Origin: Akkermansia sp.
GTDB lineage: Bacteria > Verrucomicrobiota > Verrucomicrobiia > Verrucomicrobiales > Akkermansiaceae
Assembly (NCBI GenBank): GCA_017521405.1
Contig: JAFXCP010000016.1
Span: forward strand, 1 to 50,666
DNA: 50,666 bases
Direction of reading: 5' to 3'
In this document: piece after piece, positions 22,901 through 31,230 of the stretch
Layout of the letters: every line of letters starts with the position of its first letter
How positions within the stretch are numbered: the first letter of the stretch is position 1
Position numbers and translations under genes: made by a program
Notes under the pieces: model-generated
The model's input: only the letters and a program-made list of their open reading frames with translations
Databases searched by the model: none
What the model was told of the DNA's origin: nothing

Positions 22901-25393
22901 TCATCCCCTCCGGCGGCGGGAAGCCAGAGCCGCCAGTGCCAGCAGGCTCAGCGTCGCCGTGGAAGGCTCAGGAATCGTCGGCAGCGTAAAGCCCGCCACA
23001 TTGCCCTCCGTACCCTCATAGGTGGCACCGTCCATGCTCAGCGTCAGATTGCTGTAATCCTCATCCGCATCGCTGCCGAAATCGAACTCCACTCCCGTGT
23101 ACCCGGCGGCCACCAAAGCCTCCGTATCCACATCGAAGCTCAAATCACCCTCCACCGTGCATTGGAACAGATGGCTCAAATCCACGCGGTAAATGCCGCC
23201 ATTCCCTGCCTCCGGCAAAGTAATGCGTAAAGTAGCATTGGAAAGGATAATACTCCCCTCCGCCCCCACTGAGAAGGAGCAATCCGTATCGAAGATCACA
23301 TTCGCCAGCGTCAGCGTAGCCAGTGCAGCGGAGAAGTGCACATTCTCCATCGCCACCCCGGTAATGCCGTAAATCTCCCCGGCACCCTCCATCCACACAT
23401 CCTGCATGCGGGCGGATTCCCCATTAGCACTCATGAGTGTCCCGGAAAGCGTCATGCCGGAAATCACAGCGGTCTCCTCACCGGAGCGCAGCGTCAGCCC
23501 GCCATCCAGCTTTGCACTGCCCTCCACCCGCATCGCGGCTCCTTCTTGCAGCACCAGCTTACCGCTCACCGTACTCTCCCCTGCCACCTCCAGTGCCGTG
23601 CCGGAGGCAAAGCTCAGGTTATAGCCCTTGTGGTTCAGCGTGGCATCCTTTACCCGCACCGTGGCTTCCGAGCCCTCATGAACAGTGATACCTTGTCCTT
23701 GGTACACCGAGCCATCCTCCACACGCAGGCGCCCGCCGTACAGATTCGTCATCGCTTTCACCTCCGTGGTGCGGGAGTTCAGAATCTCCTCCGCCGTGCC
23801 GGCACTGCCCTTGGCCTCCAGTAAGTCCGCCTCCGTGGTGGCGCCGGTAAAGAGAATATCGCCCTTCTGTGCAAGGATATTCCCCTCTGCATCCGTGTAA
23901 TCGGCATTAAAGTCCACCGTGGTACCGCTTCCGATATACATGGAATCCCGGAAGATGATGCTTTTTCCCTCCGCTGCAGAGAGAGACACGATATACCCAT
24001 TGCCGCCGTATACATAAATACTCTGCAAGCGATAAGAGGAGTCGGATGTCTTCACATTGCCCGCAAATTCCACGGAATCATTGTTGCGGATGTGCAGATT
24101 GCCGTAAGAATAAATCGCGCCGCCGGAATTCCCGCTGAAGCTTACCGTGCCGTTGTCGCTCAGCGTGATGGTGCTTCCATCGTTCCCATAAATCGCGCCG
24201 CCGGCGGAAGCCGAGTTCCCGCTGAAGGTCGCTGTGCCATTGTTGCTCAGCGTGATGCTGCTCCACTGGTCCCCATAAATCGCGCCGCCGTAGAAGGAAG
24301 CCGAGTTCCCGCTGAAGGTCATCGTGTCGTTGTTGCTCAGCGTGATGGTGCTATTGTAGCCCCCATAAATCGCTCCGCCGGAGGGAAGCATGTACCCGCT
24401 GAAGGAAGCCGTGTTCCCGCTGAAGTTCACCGTGCCGTTGTTGCTCAGCGTGATGGTGTGCCCAAAAATCGCGCCGCCGGAGGAAGCCGAGTTCCCGCTG
24501 AAGGTCATCGTGTCGTTGTTACTCAGCGTGATGGCGTCCCCATAAATCGCGCCGCCGTAGCCGGAGGAAGCCGTGTTCTCGCTGAAGTTCACCGTGCCGT
24601 TGTTGCTCAGCGTGATGGTGCAGTAGTAGCCGGCATAGTCTTCCTTACAAATCGCGCCGCCGGAGGAAGAAGCCGTGTTCCCGGTGAAGCTCACCTCGTC
24701 GTTGTCGCTCAGCGTGATGAAATCCCCATAAATCGCGCCGCCGGCGGAGGAAGATGTATTCTCGCTGAAGGTGACCGTGCCGTTGTTGCTCAGCGTGATG
24801 GAGTACCCATAAATCGCGCCGCCGGAGGAGGAAGACGTATTCTCGCTGAAGGTGACCGTGCCGTTGTCGCTCAGCGTGATGGGGCCGGAGTTCCCATAAA
24901 TCGCGCCGCCGGAGGAGGAAGACGTATTCTCGCTAAAGGTGACCGCTTCGTTACAATTTAAGGTGATGATGCTGTTCCTTTCGCCATGAATGGGGCCGGT
25001 GTTTCTATTGAAACTGACATCCTGAAGCGCGATGAATTCCAGGAATTTTTCTGCGCTCACATTGAAAAGGCAAGCGGTATTATCCGAGAAGCTCAGGGAT
25101 TTGAGAGCCTCCGGGGCATGGCTGGTGAAATAGAAGGAACCCAGCCCCGGCTCCATCAGCACATAATCCGGAGCGCTGATGCCTACATCCTCGATAAGAC
25201 GGAAGGCAATTGCATTGGCGGAGTTAGCGTAAGCTGAAATATCACTCACTGCATCTACCTGTACTTCTGTGGCATACAACTCCGGAATCACAATCTCCGT
25301 GGGAGTCGTGTAAGCAGCATACACTGCAGAGGGAACTGCCACCATCAAAGCGATGACGGCACGAAATAAACGAGAGGGGAGATGAAGCTTCAT
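22901..25393 (-). CDS. PEP-CTERM surface protein with Pmp-like (GGAI/FSGN) repeats
   Basis: 830 residues. A signal peptide (MKLHLPSRLFRAVIALMVAVPSAVYA) is followed by a leader domain, then about ten tandem repeats at roughly residues 145-430 combining ITLSNNGTVTFSGNTASS with GGAIYG. Those are the GGA(I/L/V) and FxxN tetrapeptides of chlamydial polymorphic outer-membrane proteins, expected to build a right-handed beta-helix. A second beta-helix-like region follows. The C-terminus IPEPSTATLSLLALAALASRRRR is a PEP-CTERM sorting signal (PEP box, hydrophobic helix, Arg cluster), not an autotransporter barrel. It is therefore probably sorted by an exosortase encoded elsewhere and displayed or released as an adhesin or matrix protein. 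Start 25393 fits a -10 box ending 10 nt upstream; MDDTM at 25405 overlaps that box. Confidence 0.88.
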   Translation of the reverse strand: MKLHLPSRLFRAVIALMVAVPSAVYAAYTTPTEIVIPELYATEVQVDAVSDISAYANSANAIAFRLIEDVGISAPDYVLMEPGLGSFYFTSHAPEALKSLSFSDNTACLFNVSAEKFLEFIALQDVSFNRNTGPIHGERNSIITLNCNEAVTFSENTSSSSGGAIYGNSGPITLSDNGTVTFSENTSSSSGGAIYGYSITLSNNGTVTFSENTSSSAGGAIYGDFITLSDNDEVSFTGNTASSSGGAICKEDYAGYYCTITLSNNGTVNFSENTASSGYGGAIYGDAITLSNNDTMTFSGNSASSGGAIFGHTITLSNNGTVNFSGNTASFSGYMLPSGGAIYGGYNSTITLSNNDTMTFSGNSASFYGGAIYGDQWSSITLSNNGTATFSGNSASAGGAIYGNDGSTITLSDNGTVSFSGNSGGAIYSYGNLHIRNNDSVEFAGNVKTSDSSYRLQSIYVYGGNGYIVSLSAAEGKSIIFRDSMYIGSGTTVDFNADYTDAEGNILAQKGDILFTGATTEADLLEAKGSAGTAEEILNSRTTEVKAMTNLYGGRLRVEDGSVYQGQGITVHEGSEATVRVKDATLNHKGYNLSFASGTALEVAGESTVSGKLVLQEGAAMRVEGSAKLDGGLTLRSGEETAVISGMTLSGTLMSANGESARMQDVWMEGAGEIYGITGVAMENVHFSAALATLTLANVIFDTDCSFSVGAEGSIILSNATLRITLPEAGNGGIYRVDLSHLFQCTVEGDLSFDVDTEALVAAGYTGVEFDFGSDADEDYSNLTLSMDGATYEGTEGNVAGFTLPTIPEPSTATLSLLALAALASRRRRG
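24100..24965. repeat. In-frame tandem DNA repeats in the PEP-CTERM gene
   Basis: About ten imperfect repeats of roughly 70-105 bp. Each contains CCCATAAATCGCGCCGCCG, a TTCCCGCTGAAGGT-like segment and GTTGTTGCTCAGCGTGATG in plus-strand orientation. Several neighbouring copies are nearly identical at the DNA level, including synonymous positions, which indicates recent duplication or gene conversion and potential for length variation. Confidence 0.88.
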
Positions 25394-25403
25394 GGTGTCA
25401 TCC

Positions 25404-25432
25404 ATACTAGTGGTTTCTAAAACAGCAGTCAA
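25404..25432 (-). promoter_or_regulatory. Promoter of the PEP-CTERM gene, near-leaderless
   Basis: On the minus strand TTGACT (25427-25432), 17-nt spacer, TAGTAT (25404-25409), then 10 nt to the ATG at 25393. Confidence 0.72.
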
Positions 25433-25564
25433 GCACGAAAGATGGGAAAAAGCAATACTGAGATGTAAAATAGTTTTATTTTTCACGAGTAGACAATAGA
25501 GCCGGATAAGAGCAAGAATGCCCATTTCTTCCCCTCTGGGAATGGAGAACTTAGGAAAGAATTT

Positions 25565-25593
25565 TTGCGGTTTTAGAAACCGCAGGGTAGACT
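25565..25593 (+). promoter_or_regulatory. Promoter with palindromic operator-like spacer
   Basis: TTGCGG (25565-25570), 17-nt spacer, TAGACT (25588-25593), then 7 nt to the ATG at 25601. The perfect inverted repeat TGCGGTTT-TAG-AAACCGCA (25566-25584) runs from inside the -35 box through the spacer, a position where a dimeric repressor would block RNA polymerase. Confidence 0.55.
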
Positions 25594-25600
25594 GGAAGAT

Positions 25601-25747
25601 ATGAAGAAGATGAAAGTGAGCAAGAAAGAGGCGGCGGCACTGGAGCAGCAGGAGCGGACGGTGAGTTTTGAGCGGGCGGTGGAGGAGGCGCTGGAGGCGC
25701 GCAAGGATAGGCGGGCGCGTACGCTTTCGGTGTGTGCAGGCGGCTGA
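25601..25747 (+). CDS. Small basic/acidic protein of 48 residues, function unknown
   Basis: Reads MKKMKVSKKEAAALEQQERT, then VSFERAVEEALEARKDRRAR and TLSVCAGG before TGA. Lys-rich start, helical middle with alternating Glu and Arg, no membrane segment. Third codon positions are strongly G/C as in its neighbours, and a well-spaced promoter places transcription start at the ATG, both favouring a real gene. It converges on recO (81-nt gap). I recognise no family. The palindrome in its promoter suggests tight regulation, perhaps by its own product or a small regulator. Confidence 0.55.
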   Translation: MKKMKVSKKEAAALEQQERTVSFERAVEEALEARKDRRARTLSVCAGG

Positions 25748-25827
25748 TGCGGCGGAATGAGGGGCTGGCGCAGCGGCGGGTGCGGGGGATGGGTCCGAGG
25801 GATTGCGAGGGGTATTTGAGGGGGCGC

Positions 25828-26379
25828 TTAGGCGTTTTCGAGCCGGAGGAGGAGTTCTGCGCGGCCGGAGGGGAGGTGCTGGAAGTGGCGGAGGAGGCAG
25901 TGGTGGGGGGAGCCGGCTTCCGGGTGGTAGAGGCCGTGAAGCTGGGCAAGGCGTTTTTCGAAGTGGAGGAGGATGGCCGGGCGCAGTGGGGCGGTGCAGG
26001 TGTAGTCCAGCGCTTGGGTGATGAGGTGGTGCCACTCGGGGCTTTCGTTGCTGTTTTCCTGCTCCGTGGTGGCGAGGAGGAGGCGGGCCATATAGGCGGC
26101 AAGGTGCAGGCGGCTGAGTTGGTTGCGGAGGGGGAGGCGCGGGTTCAGGATGGAGGCGGAGCTGAGGGTGTGCAGATCCCCGGTGCCGGGGCGGGCTTCT
26201 TTATAGACGAGTTCGCATTCGTGGAAGAGGTCTACGATGCCGCATAGCTCGCTGCCGGCTTTGCGGGCTTGCCGGGCGGCGGTGCGGATGATGCCGTGCT
26301 GCTCTGTACTCCATGTGACGATGCTGCCATGCTCTCCGAGGGGGTGGAGGCGTAGGATAGTGCCTTTGTCCTTGAGCAT
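25828..26379 (-). CDS. recO: DNA repair protein RecO, short form
   Basis: Partner of RecF/RecR in loading RecA on SSB-coated gaps. The 183-residue protein begins MLKDKGTILRLHPLGEHGSI, the typical RecO OB-fold start (family: K-x2-x-V-L-x3-x2-GE-x-S/D), followed by GIIRTAARQARK and the helical bundle. It is shorter than the usual 230-260 residues, lacks the four-Cys zinc finger, and ends soon after LLRHFQHLPSGRAELLLRLENA. Start 26379 is the RecO-like Met; longer readings run into the TPR gene. Last gene of the long argC operon. Confidence 0.82.
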   Translation of the reverse strand: MLKDKGTILRLHPLGEHGSIVTWSTEQHGIIRTAARQARKAGSELCGIVDLFHECELVYKEARPGTGDLHTLSSASILNPRLPLRNQLSRLHLAAYMARLLLATTEQENSNESPEWHHLITQALDYTCTAPLRPAILLHFEKRLAQLHGLYHPEAGSPHHCLLRHFQHLPSGRAELLLRLENA

Positions 26380-26398
26380 GCCGGGAGGGTGGGGGTGC

Positions 26399-27163
26399 TT
26401 AGGGCTGCGGTTCGGACAGGTGTTTGGCGATGAGCCCGGAGGCGGCAAGGGCTCTGCGGTAGGGCTGGGTTGCGTTTCCTTTGGCAAAGATGTTATCCGC
26501 GGCTTGGATGTCCTGCATGGCTTGGCTGCGGCGGCCGTGGAAGATGTGGAAGGCGGCTTCGCCGTAGTAGTACAAGGGGGTATCGGAGAGGAGGGGGGAG
26601 AGGCCTTTGGTAATTTCTCGCGCAGCGCTTTCGTTACCCAGCATGAGGTGGCTGAGCAGGATGCGGTATTGCAGGATGTGGCGCAGGGGTTCTGTGCCGT
26701 ATGCCGGGATGCGGGTGAGGAGTTCGTTGATTTCCTCGATGCATTCCTGATAGTTGCCTCTGGCCAGGTGCAGGTTGGCAATGTTGACGAGGGTGACGGG
26801 GTCCTCCGGGAGGACTTGGCGCACTTTTTGGAGTTCTTGCTCGGCTTCGTCGTAGTATTGCTGCTCGGTAAGGCAGCTTACGCGCAGGTTCCAGACGTTG
26901 GGGTTGCCGGGAAGGAGCATGTCGCAATCGTTCAGCAGGCGGATGCAGGTGACCCATTCTTCTGCCAGAAAGGCTTGTTTGGCAAGGGTGAAGGTGCGTA
27001 CGTATGCCTGTTTTTGTTCTGCTTTCATGTTGGAGAGGCGGATGAGCCATTCCGGCAGGTTCTGCCGGGTTTCTTCCTCCTCTTCCGGAAATTGTTGGGC
27101 GGAGAGCGGTATGGCGGCTACGGCAAGCAGCAGCCATATGGCAAGGTGGTGCAGGTGAATCAT
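26399..27163 (-). CDS. Secreted TPR-repeat protein
   Basis: 254 residues with a signal peptide (MIHLHHLAIWLLLAVAAIPLSA, cleavage before QQFPEE). The mature part contains about five tetratricopeptide units, such as AEEWVTCIRLLNDCDMLLPGN, QQYYDEAEQELQKVRQVLPED and ARGNYQECIEEINELLTRIP. It is probably a periplasmic scaffold. It overlaps the dxs stop by 4 nt and precedes recO by 19 nt. No specific partner can be named. Confidence 0.84.
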   Translation of the reverse strand: MIHLHHLAIWLLLAVAAIPLSAQQFPEEEEETRQNLPEWLIRLSNMKAEQKQAYVRTFTLAKQAFLAEEWVTCIRLLNDCDMLLPGNPNVWNLRVSCLTEQQYYDEAEQELQKVRQVLPEDPVTLVNIANLHLARGNYQECIEEINELLTRIPAYGTEPLRHILQYRILLSHLMLGNESAAREITKGLSPLLSDTPLYYYGEAAFHIFHGRRSQAMQDIQAADNIFAKGNATQPYRRALAASGLIAKHLSEPQP

Positions 27164-29061
27164 GAGAGGGTGTGTAGGATGGTGGCCGATATGGCTTGCG
27201 GGGTGAGGTGGTGTTTGGCCCGCAGGTGCTGCTCCGTGCCGTGTTCGATGAATTCCGCAGGCCAGCCGATGCGGAGTACCCGGGTGCCGCAGCCGGCAGT
27301 TTGCAGGGCTTCCAGCACGCAGGAGCCGAAGCCGCCGGTGATGACGTGGTCCTCCAGTGTGACGATGAGTTTGGCTTGGGCGCTTTCGCGCAGGATGGTT
27401 TCTGTATCCAGCGGGACGACGAAGCGGGCGTTGATGTGGCCGCAGGAGATGCCTTGCGCGGCGAGGATTTCGCGCACGCGGGCGGCAGTGGCATTCATGT
27501 TTCCCAAGGCGACGAGGAGGACCTCCCCGCCGGGGTGCAGTACTTCCGCTTTGCCCAGGGGCAGGGGGGCGGTTTCCGTGGGCAGGGGCAGGCCTTCCCC
27601 GGCTCCGCGCGGATAGCGGATGGCGCTGGGGCAGTGGTTGATGCCGTTCATGGTGGCAAGCATGTGCGCCAGTTCGGCCTCGTCCTTGGGTTGCATCAGG
27701 ATGAGGTTCGGGATGCAGCGCAGCATGGCGATATCGTATAGGCCATGGTGGGTGGGCCCATCGTCCGGGGAGAGTCCGGCGCGGTCCATGCAGAAGCGCA
27801 CGGGAAGGTTTTGCAGGGCGGCATCGTGCTGAATCATATCCACGCAGCGCTGCATGAAGGTGGAGTATACGGCCAGATAGGGCTTGAGCCCTTGTGTAGC
27901 CAGTCCGCAGGCAAAGAGAGCGGCATGCTCCTCCGCGATGCCTACATCGAAATATCGGCGGGGGAAACGCTCGCGGAAGATGTCCAGCCGCGTGCCGGTG
28001 GGCATGGCGGCGGTGATGGCCACAATGTCCGGGTCGTCCGCAGCAAGCTGGCTCAGGCTGCGCCCAAAGGCCTCGGAATAGGTGAGGGCTTTGCCCGCCG
28101 GGGTACTGCCGTCCTCCACTCGGTACTGGCCGATGCCGTGGAACTTGGTGGGGTTTTCCGCCGCAGGGGCATAGCCGCGTCCTTTCTCGGTGATGACGTG
28201 GACGATGGCGGGGCCTTCCGCCTTGGCGACGATGCGGAGGAGTTTTTCCAGCCGCAAGGTATCGTGCCCATCCACGGGGCCGTAGTAGCTAAGGCCGAGT
28301 TCCTGGAAGAAGCTCAGCGGGGTGATGAGGGTGTGTGCCGCATGCACGAGTTTGGATACTTGCTGGCGTGCTTTGGTGCCGGCGAGTTTCTCGATGATGT
28401 TTTTGGTGCGGCGGCGGAGCCATTCGTAGGTATCCGTTTCCTGCAGGGTGCTGAAGTAGTGGGAAAGGGCACCGACGTTGCGGTCGATGCTCATCTCATT
28501 ATCATTGAGGATGAGGATGAATTTGCGGGTGGTGGTGGCGATGTTGTTGAGTCCCTCTAAAGTGGTGCCGCAGGTGAAGGCACCATCTCCCACAACGGAG
28601 ATGACGTGGTAGTTATCCCCGGCTAAATCCCGCGCGGCGGCCATGCCCAAGCCTGCGGAGAGTGCTGTGCCGGCATGCCCGGCACCGTAAGCATCGTGCG
28701 GAGATTCGGAGCGCTTGCAGAACCCGCTGAGGCCTTGGTACTGCCGTATGGTGTGGAATTGTGATGCTCTCCCGGTGAGCAGTTTGTGGATGTAGCACTG
28801 GTGGGAGACATCGAAGAGTATTTTATCCTGCGGGGTGCGGAAGACGCGGTGCAGGGCGATGCTTAGCTCCACTAAGCCTAGGTTCGGTGCAAGGTGCCCG
28901 CCTGTTTCTGCGAGGGTGCGGATGAGGGTTTCCCGAATTTCCTGTGCCAGTTCCGGCAGCTTTTCCGCGGGCATGGCCTTGAGGTCGTCCGCGGTGTGAA
29001 TGCCGGCCAGCAGGGGAGGCAGGGGCTTAGATGAGGGAGAATCCGCCATGGTCATCATCAT
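27160..29061 (-). CDS. dxs: 1-deoxy-D-xylulose-5-phosphate synthase
   Basis: ThDP enzyme that condenses pyruvate and glyceraldehyde-3-phosphate in the first step of the MEP isoprenoid pathway. The 633-residue transketolase-like protein shows the ThDP motif GDGAFTCGTTLEGLNNIA...NDNEMSI, the catalytic Glu in FDVGIAEEHAALFACGLA, YSTFMQRCVDMIQHD and DRAGLSPDDGPTHHG. The usual DVGHQAYPHK is DVSHQCYIHK and GHSSTSIS is GHAGTALS, so it is a somewhat divergent member. The start is one of four ATGs in MMMTMADS; the first has AAGG just upstream. It overlaps the xseB end. Confidence 0.94.
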   Translation of the reverse strand: MMMTMADSPSSKPLPPLLAGIHTADDLKAMPAEKLPELAQEIRETLIRTLAETGGHLAPNLGLVELSIALHRVFRTPQDKILFDVSHQCYIHKLLTGRASQFHTIRQYQGLSGFCKRSESPHDAYGAGHAGTALSAGLGMAAARDLAGDNYHVISVVGDGAFTCGTTLEGLNNIATTTRKFILILNDNEMSIDRNVGALSHYFSTLQETDTYEWLRRRTKNIIEKLAGTKARQQVSKLVHAAHTLITPLSFFQELGLSYYGPVDGHDTLRLEKLLRIVAKAEGPAIVHVITEKGRGYAPAAENPTKFHGIGQYRVEDGSTPAGKALTYSEAFGRSLSQLAADDPDIVAITAAMPTGTRLDIFRERFPRRYFDVGIAEEHAALFACGLATQGLKPYLAVYSTFMQRCVDMIQHDAALQNLPVRFCMDRAGLSPDDGPTHHGLYDIAMLRCIPNLILMQPKDEAELAHMLATMNGINHCPSAIRYPRGAGEGLPLPTETAPLPLGKAEVLHPGGEVLLVALGNMNATAARVREILAAQGISCGHINARFVVPLDTETILRESAQAKLIVTLEDHVITGGFGSCVLEALQTAGCGTRVLRIGWPAEFIEHGTEQHLRAKHHLTPQAISATILHTLS

Positions 29062-29290
29062 CGGCCTTAGGAGCCTGGGTGTCGGGGTGTTCCAATTGTT
29101 GGATTTTCAGCTCCGCTTCCTCAAGGATTTTGCGGCTGCTGCGGATGAGCCGCATGCCTTCCTCCGCCAGTGTAATCATTTCCTCCAGCTCCGTGTCGGG
29201 GGAATCAAGCCGCGCCACTATTTCCTCCAAGCGGGTGGTGGCTTGGCGGAAGCTGGGCGCGGCGGCTTTTTGGGAAGAACGTGCGGACAT
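29027..29290 (-). CDS. xseB: Exodeoxyribonuclease VII small subunit
   Basis: Helical-hairpin subunit that oligomerises around XseA to form the single-strand exonuclease. The 87-residue protein has the family pattern SFRQATTRLEEIVARLDSPDTELEEMITLAEEGMRLI near residues 13-49, then KILEEAELKIQQLE. The acidic tail DDDDHGG is normal. It lies 14 nt after the membrane protein gene and overlaps dxs by 35 nt; xseB-dxs adjacency (often with an ispA-type gene) is common in bacteria. xseA is not in the window. Confidence 0.93.
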   Translation of the reverse strand: MSARSSQKAAAPSFRQATTRLEEIVARLDSPDTELEEMITLAEEGMRLIRSSRKILEEAELKIQQLEHPDTQAPKADDDDHGGFSLI

Positions 29291-29304
29291 GGTCGGAACC
29301 GGGT

Positions 29305-31191
29305 TTAGTTGGCTTGCTCTTCCACGTTGTCGCGGCTGTAATAGATGATTTCGCCGCCCAGTAGGAAGTTGCGGTTCGGGAATTGACCTTGGCTGGAAAC
29401 GATATTGCCCAGTGCTCGGGTACTCTCATTCCCCATGGCTTGTGTGGTGAAGAGTTCTGCAAAAGCCATGTTGTGCTTCGGTGCCAGAATGAGCAGCTTG
29501 CCTTCCAGTGCCAATGGGGTAAAGTCCCCCATTTGGCGGATGATGCCGGTGACGCCGCCCTTCGGCATGGTGTGGGAGGTGGGGGTAATCAGGAAGCCTT
29601 GTACTCCTTGGCGGCTCATCTTGAAGGTGTTTTCCAAGTCATTCACGTAGTCGTTGATACTCATCGGCATCCACAGGGCTTTGCGGTCAGCGTACCAGGC
29701 TACGGCCCAAGGCTGGTCTGTAACGATGATGTCGTTCGGGTTCGTAATGTCGTGCAGCTTGCCGTTGAGTACGGGAGGATAGTAGGGCGGGAAGTTCGGG
29801 ATGCCCTTGGCGCTGGACCATACGCCCATGTACAGCTCGCGCGGAAGCTGGAAGAGGAACATGCCGGCGGACACAAAGACGATGACGGCAATGGCGAGAT
29901 TGCGTACGCTTTCGTATGCGGTGCCCAGCTGCATGCGGCTCAGGTAGTTGAATACTTGGGTAAGACCATAAGCCGCAAAGAAGGGTGTGAAAAGGGTGGA
30001 AATTTGCGAGACACTGACGATTTTATCCTCGCCAAAGAGAGCCATGGCTGCACAGGAACCCACCCACATGGAGAATACGGCCCATTTGATGCCCTCCACC
30101 TCGCGGCGGCGGAAGCGTGTAAAGAGGCTCAGCAGGAAGAAGGGTACGGTGACGATGCCGCCCATGTTCTCGTACATGCTGTTCACCTGAGAGAAGGTAT
30201 ACCCCAGCAGGCGCAGGAAGAAGTTACCCGTGTTGAACACAAGGGCGGATTCGGAGGTGGTGCGCAGCAGGGTGTTTGCCTCGCTCGCGCCGAAGCCGCC
30301 GAAGACGCCGTAGGTGAGGTGCCGGAGGACACCGCCATAATCCGCCATGGAGATGATGCCCGGAATCAGCACAAGGAAAATCATGAAGGCGGCACCAATG
30401 GCGGCATGCAGCCCGCGGGGCTGGAAGAAGATGGCGGCAAAGACGATGAAGCCGATGGTGGTGCTGATGCACATGGCATTCGTGAGGCACAATATCACCA
30501 GCAACAGGTAGACCACGCAACTGAGGATGATGCTGCGCTTGCGCTGCTCCTGGTCATCCGCCCGGATGAGGGAAATGAGTATGTGCCCAATCGTCAGCAC
30601 GATGCAGGTGAGGAAGGGCTGAGGTAAACCACTCGTGGCATAGGCCAGCAGAGGGCTGCTCACGCCCATGAGTAATACTGTGGAGCCCGCCACCACATCA
30701 TCAAACAGCCGCCGAATGAGGGTGTACGTCAACACGAGCGAGATGAGGTAGAAAATCATACTCACGCCGGAAACCACACGATCGCCGCCGTATATGTTGC
30801 TCAAGCCCGTATCCATGCGCTTCTCGTCGAATTTGTCATAGCCGGTCACCTTCAATGCCGTAGCCAGTACATAAGGGTATACCATGGATTGGTTGGTATC
30901 CCGGAAATGGTCAAAATCAACGCTGATTTCCTCGTAGGGTGCTTTTTCCCGGAGGGCTTTGACATGGTCCGTGATGTTTCTGGGACGCAGGAATTTTGTG
31001 GTGAAACCCTCGCCCCGGGCGATTTGGCGGGCGATTTGGGCCTGATCCATGGCGGCATCGTTGGCAAGGCCTCTGTACACAATGAAAAGCTGGGAAATGG
31101 CAATGACGCCGATAAAGATGGCAAGAAGAATGCGCATCAGCGGCAGTATGCCACGCTTGTTTTGGCTGGTGGTGGGGTCGAATTCGCTCAT
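29305..31191 (-). CDS. Multipass membrane protein, probable GT39/PMT-like glycosyltransferase
   Basis: 628 residues with about 12 hydrophobic helices. After TM1 a periplasmic loop contains NDAAMDQAQIARQIARGEGFTTKFLRP, which resembles the first extracellular loop of PMT/ArnT-type polyprenyl-phosphate sugar transferases, where acidic residues act in catalysis. A large C-terminal periplasmic domain follows the last helix (DQPWAVAWYADRKALWMP). The assignment is by resemblance; acceptor and donor cannot be inferred. It lies between the NtrC-type regulator (39-nt gap) and xseB. Confidence 0.72.
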   Translation of the reverse strand: MSEFDPTTSQNKRGILPLMRILLAIFIGVIAISQLFIVYRGLANDAAMDQAQIARQIARGEGFTTKFLRPRNITDHVKALREKAPYEEISVDFDHFRDTNQSMVYPYVLATALKVTGYDKFDEKRMDTGLSNIYGGDRVVSGVSMIFYLISLVLTYTLIRRLFDDVVAGSTVLLMGVSSPLLAYATSGLPQPFLTCIVLTIGHILISLIRADDQEQRKRSIILSCVVYLLLVILCLTNAMCISTTIGFIVFAAIFFQPRGLHAAIGAAFMIFLVLIPGIISMADYGGVLRHLTYGVFGGFGASEANTLLRTTSESALVFNTGNFFLRLLGYTFSQVNSMYENMGGIVTVPFFLLSLFTRFRRREVEGIKWAVFSMWVGSCAAMALFGEDKIVSVSQISTLFTPFFAAYGLTQVFNYLSRMQLGTAYESVRNLAIAVIVFVSAGMFLFQLPRELYMGVWSSAKGIPNFPPYYPPVLNGKLHDITNPNDIIVTDQPWAVAWYADRKALWMPMSINDYVNDLENTFKMSRQGVQGFLITPTSHTMPKGGVTGIIRQMGDFTPLALEGKLLILAPKHNMAFAELFTTQAMGNESTRALGNIVSSQGQFPNRNFLLGGEIIYYSRDNVEEQAN

Positions 31192-31230
31192 GGGGTGGGG
31201 GTGGAAAGTAGGTTTGGTATGGGAAAGTTC

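Noticed and set aside
24092-24961. Repetitive 289-codon plus-strand frame (INRAAGG repeats)
   Set aside because: Antisense translation of the PEP-CTERM repeats; repetitive only because the DNA is.
24100-24965. CRISPR-like array
   Set aside because: The repeats are in frame, unequal in length, code for beta-helix modules, and have no unique spacers or cas genes.
25394-26035. N-terminal extension of the PEP-CTERM protein to 1044 residues
   Set aside because: The extra 210 codons are Pro/Arg-rich, overlap recO and the promoter, and precede a good signal peptide.
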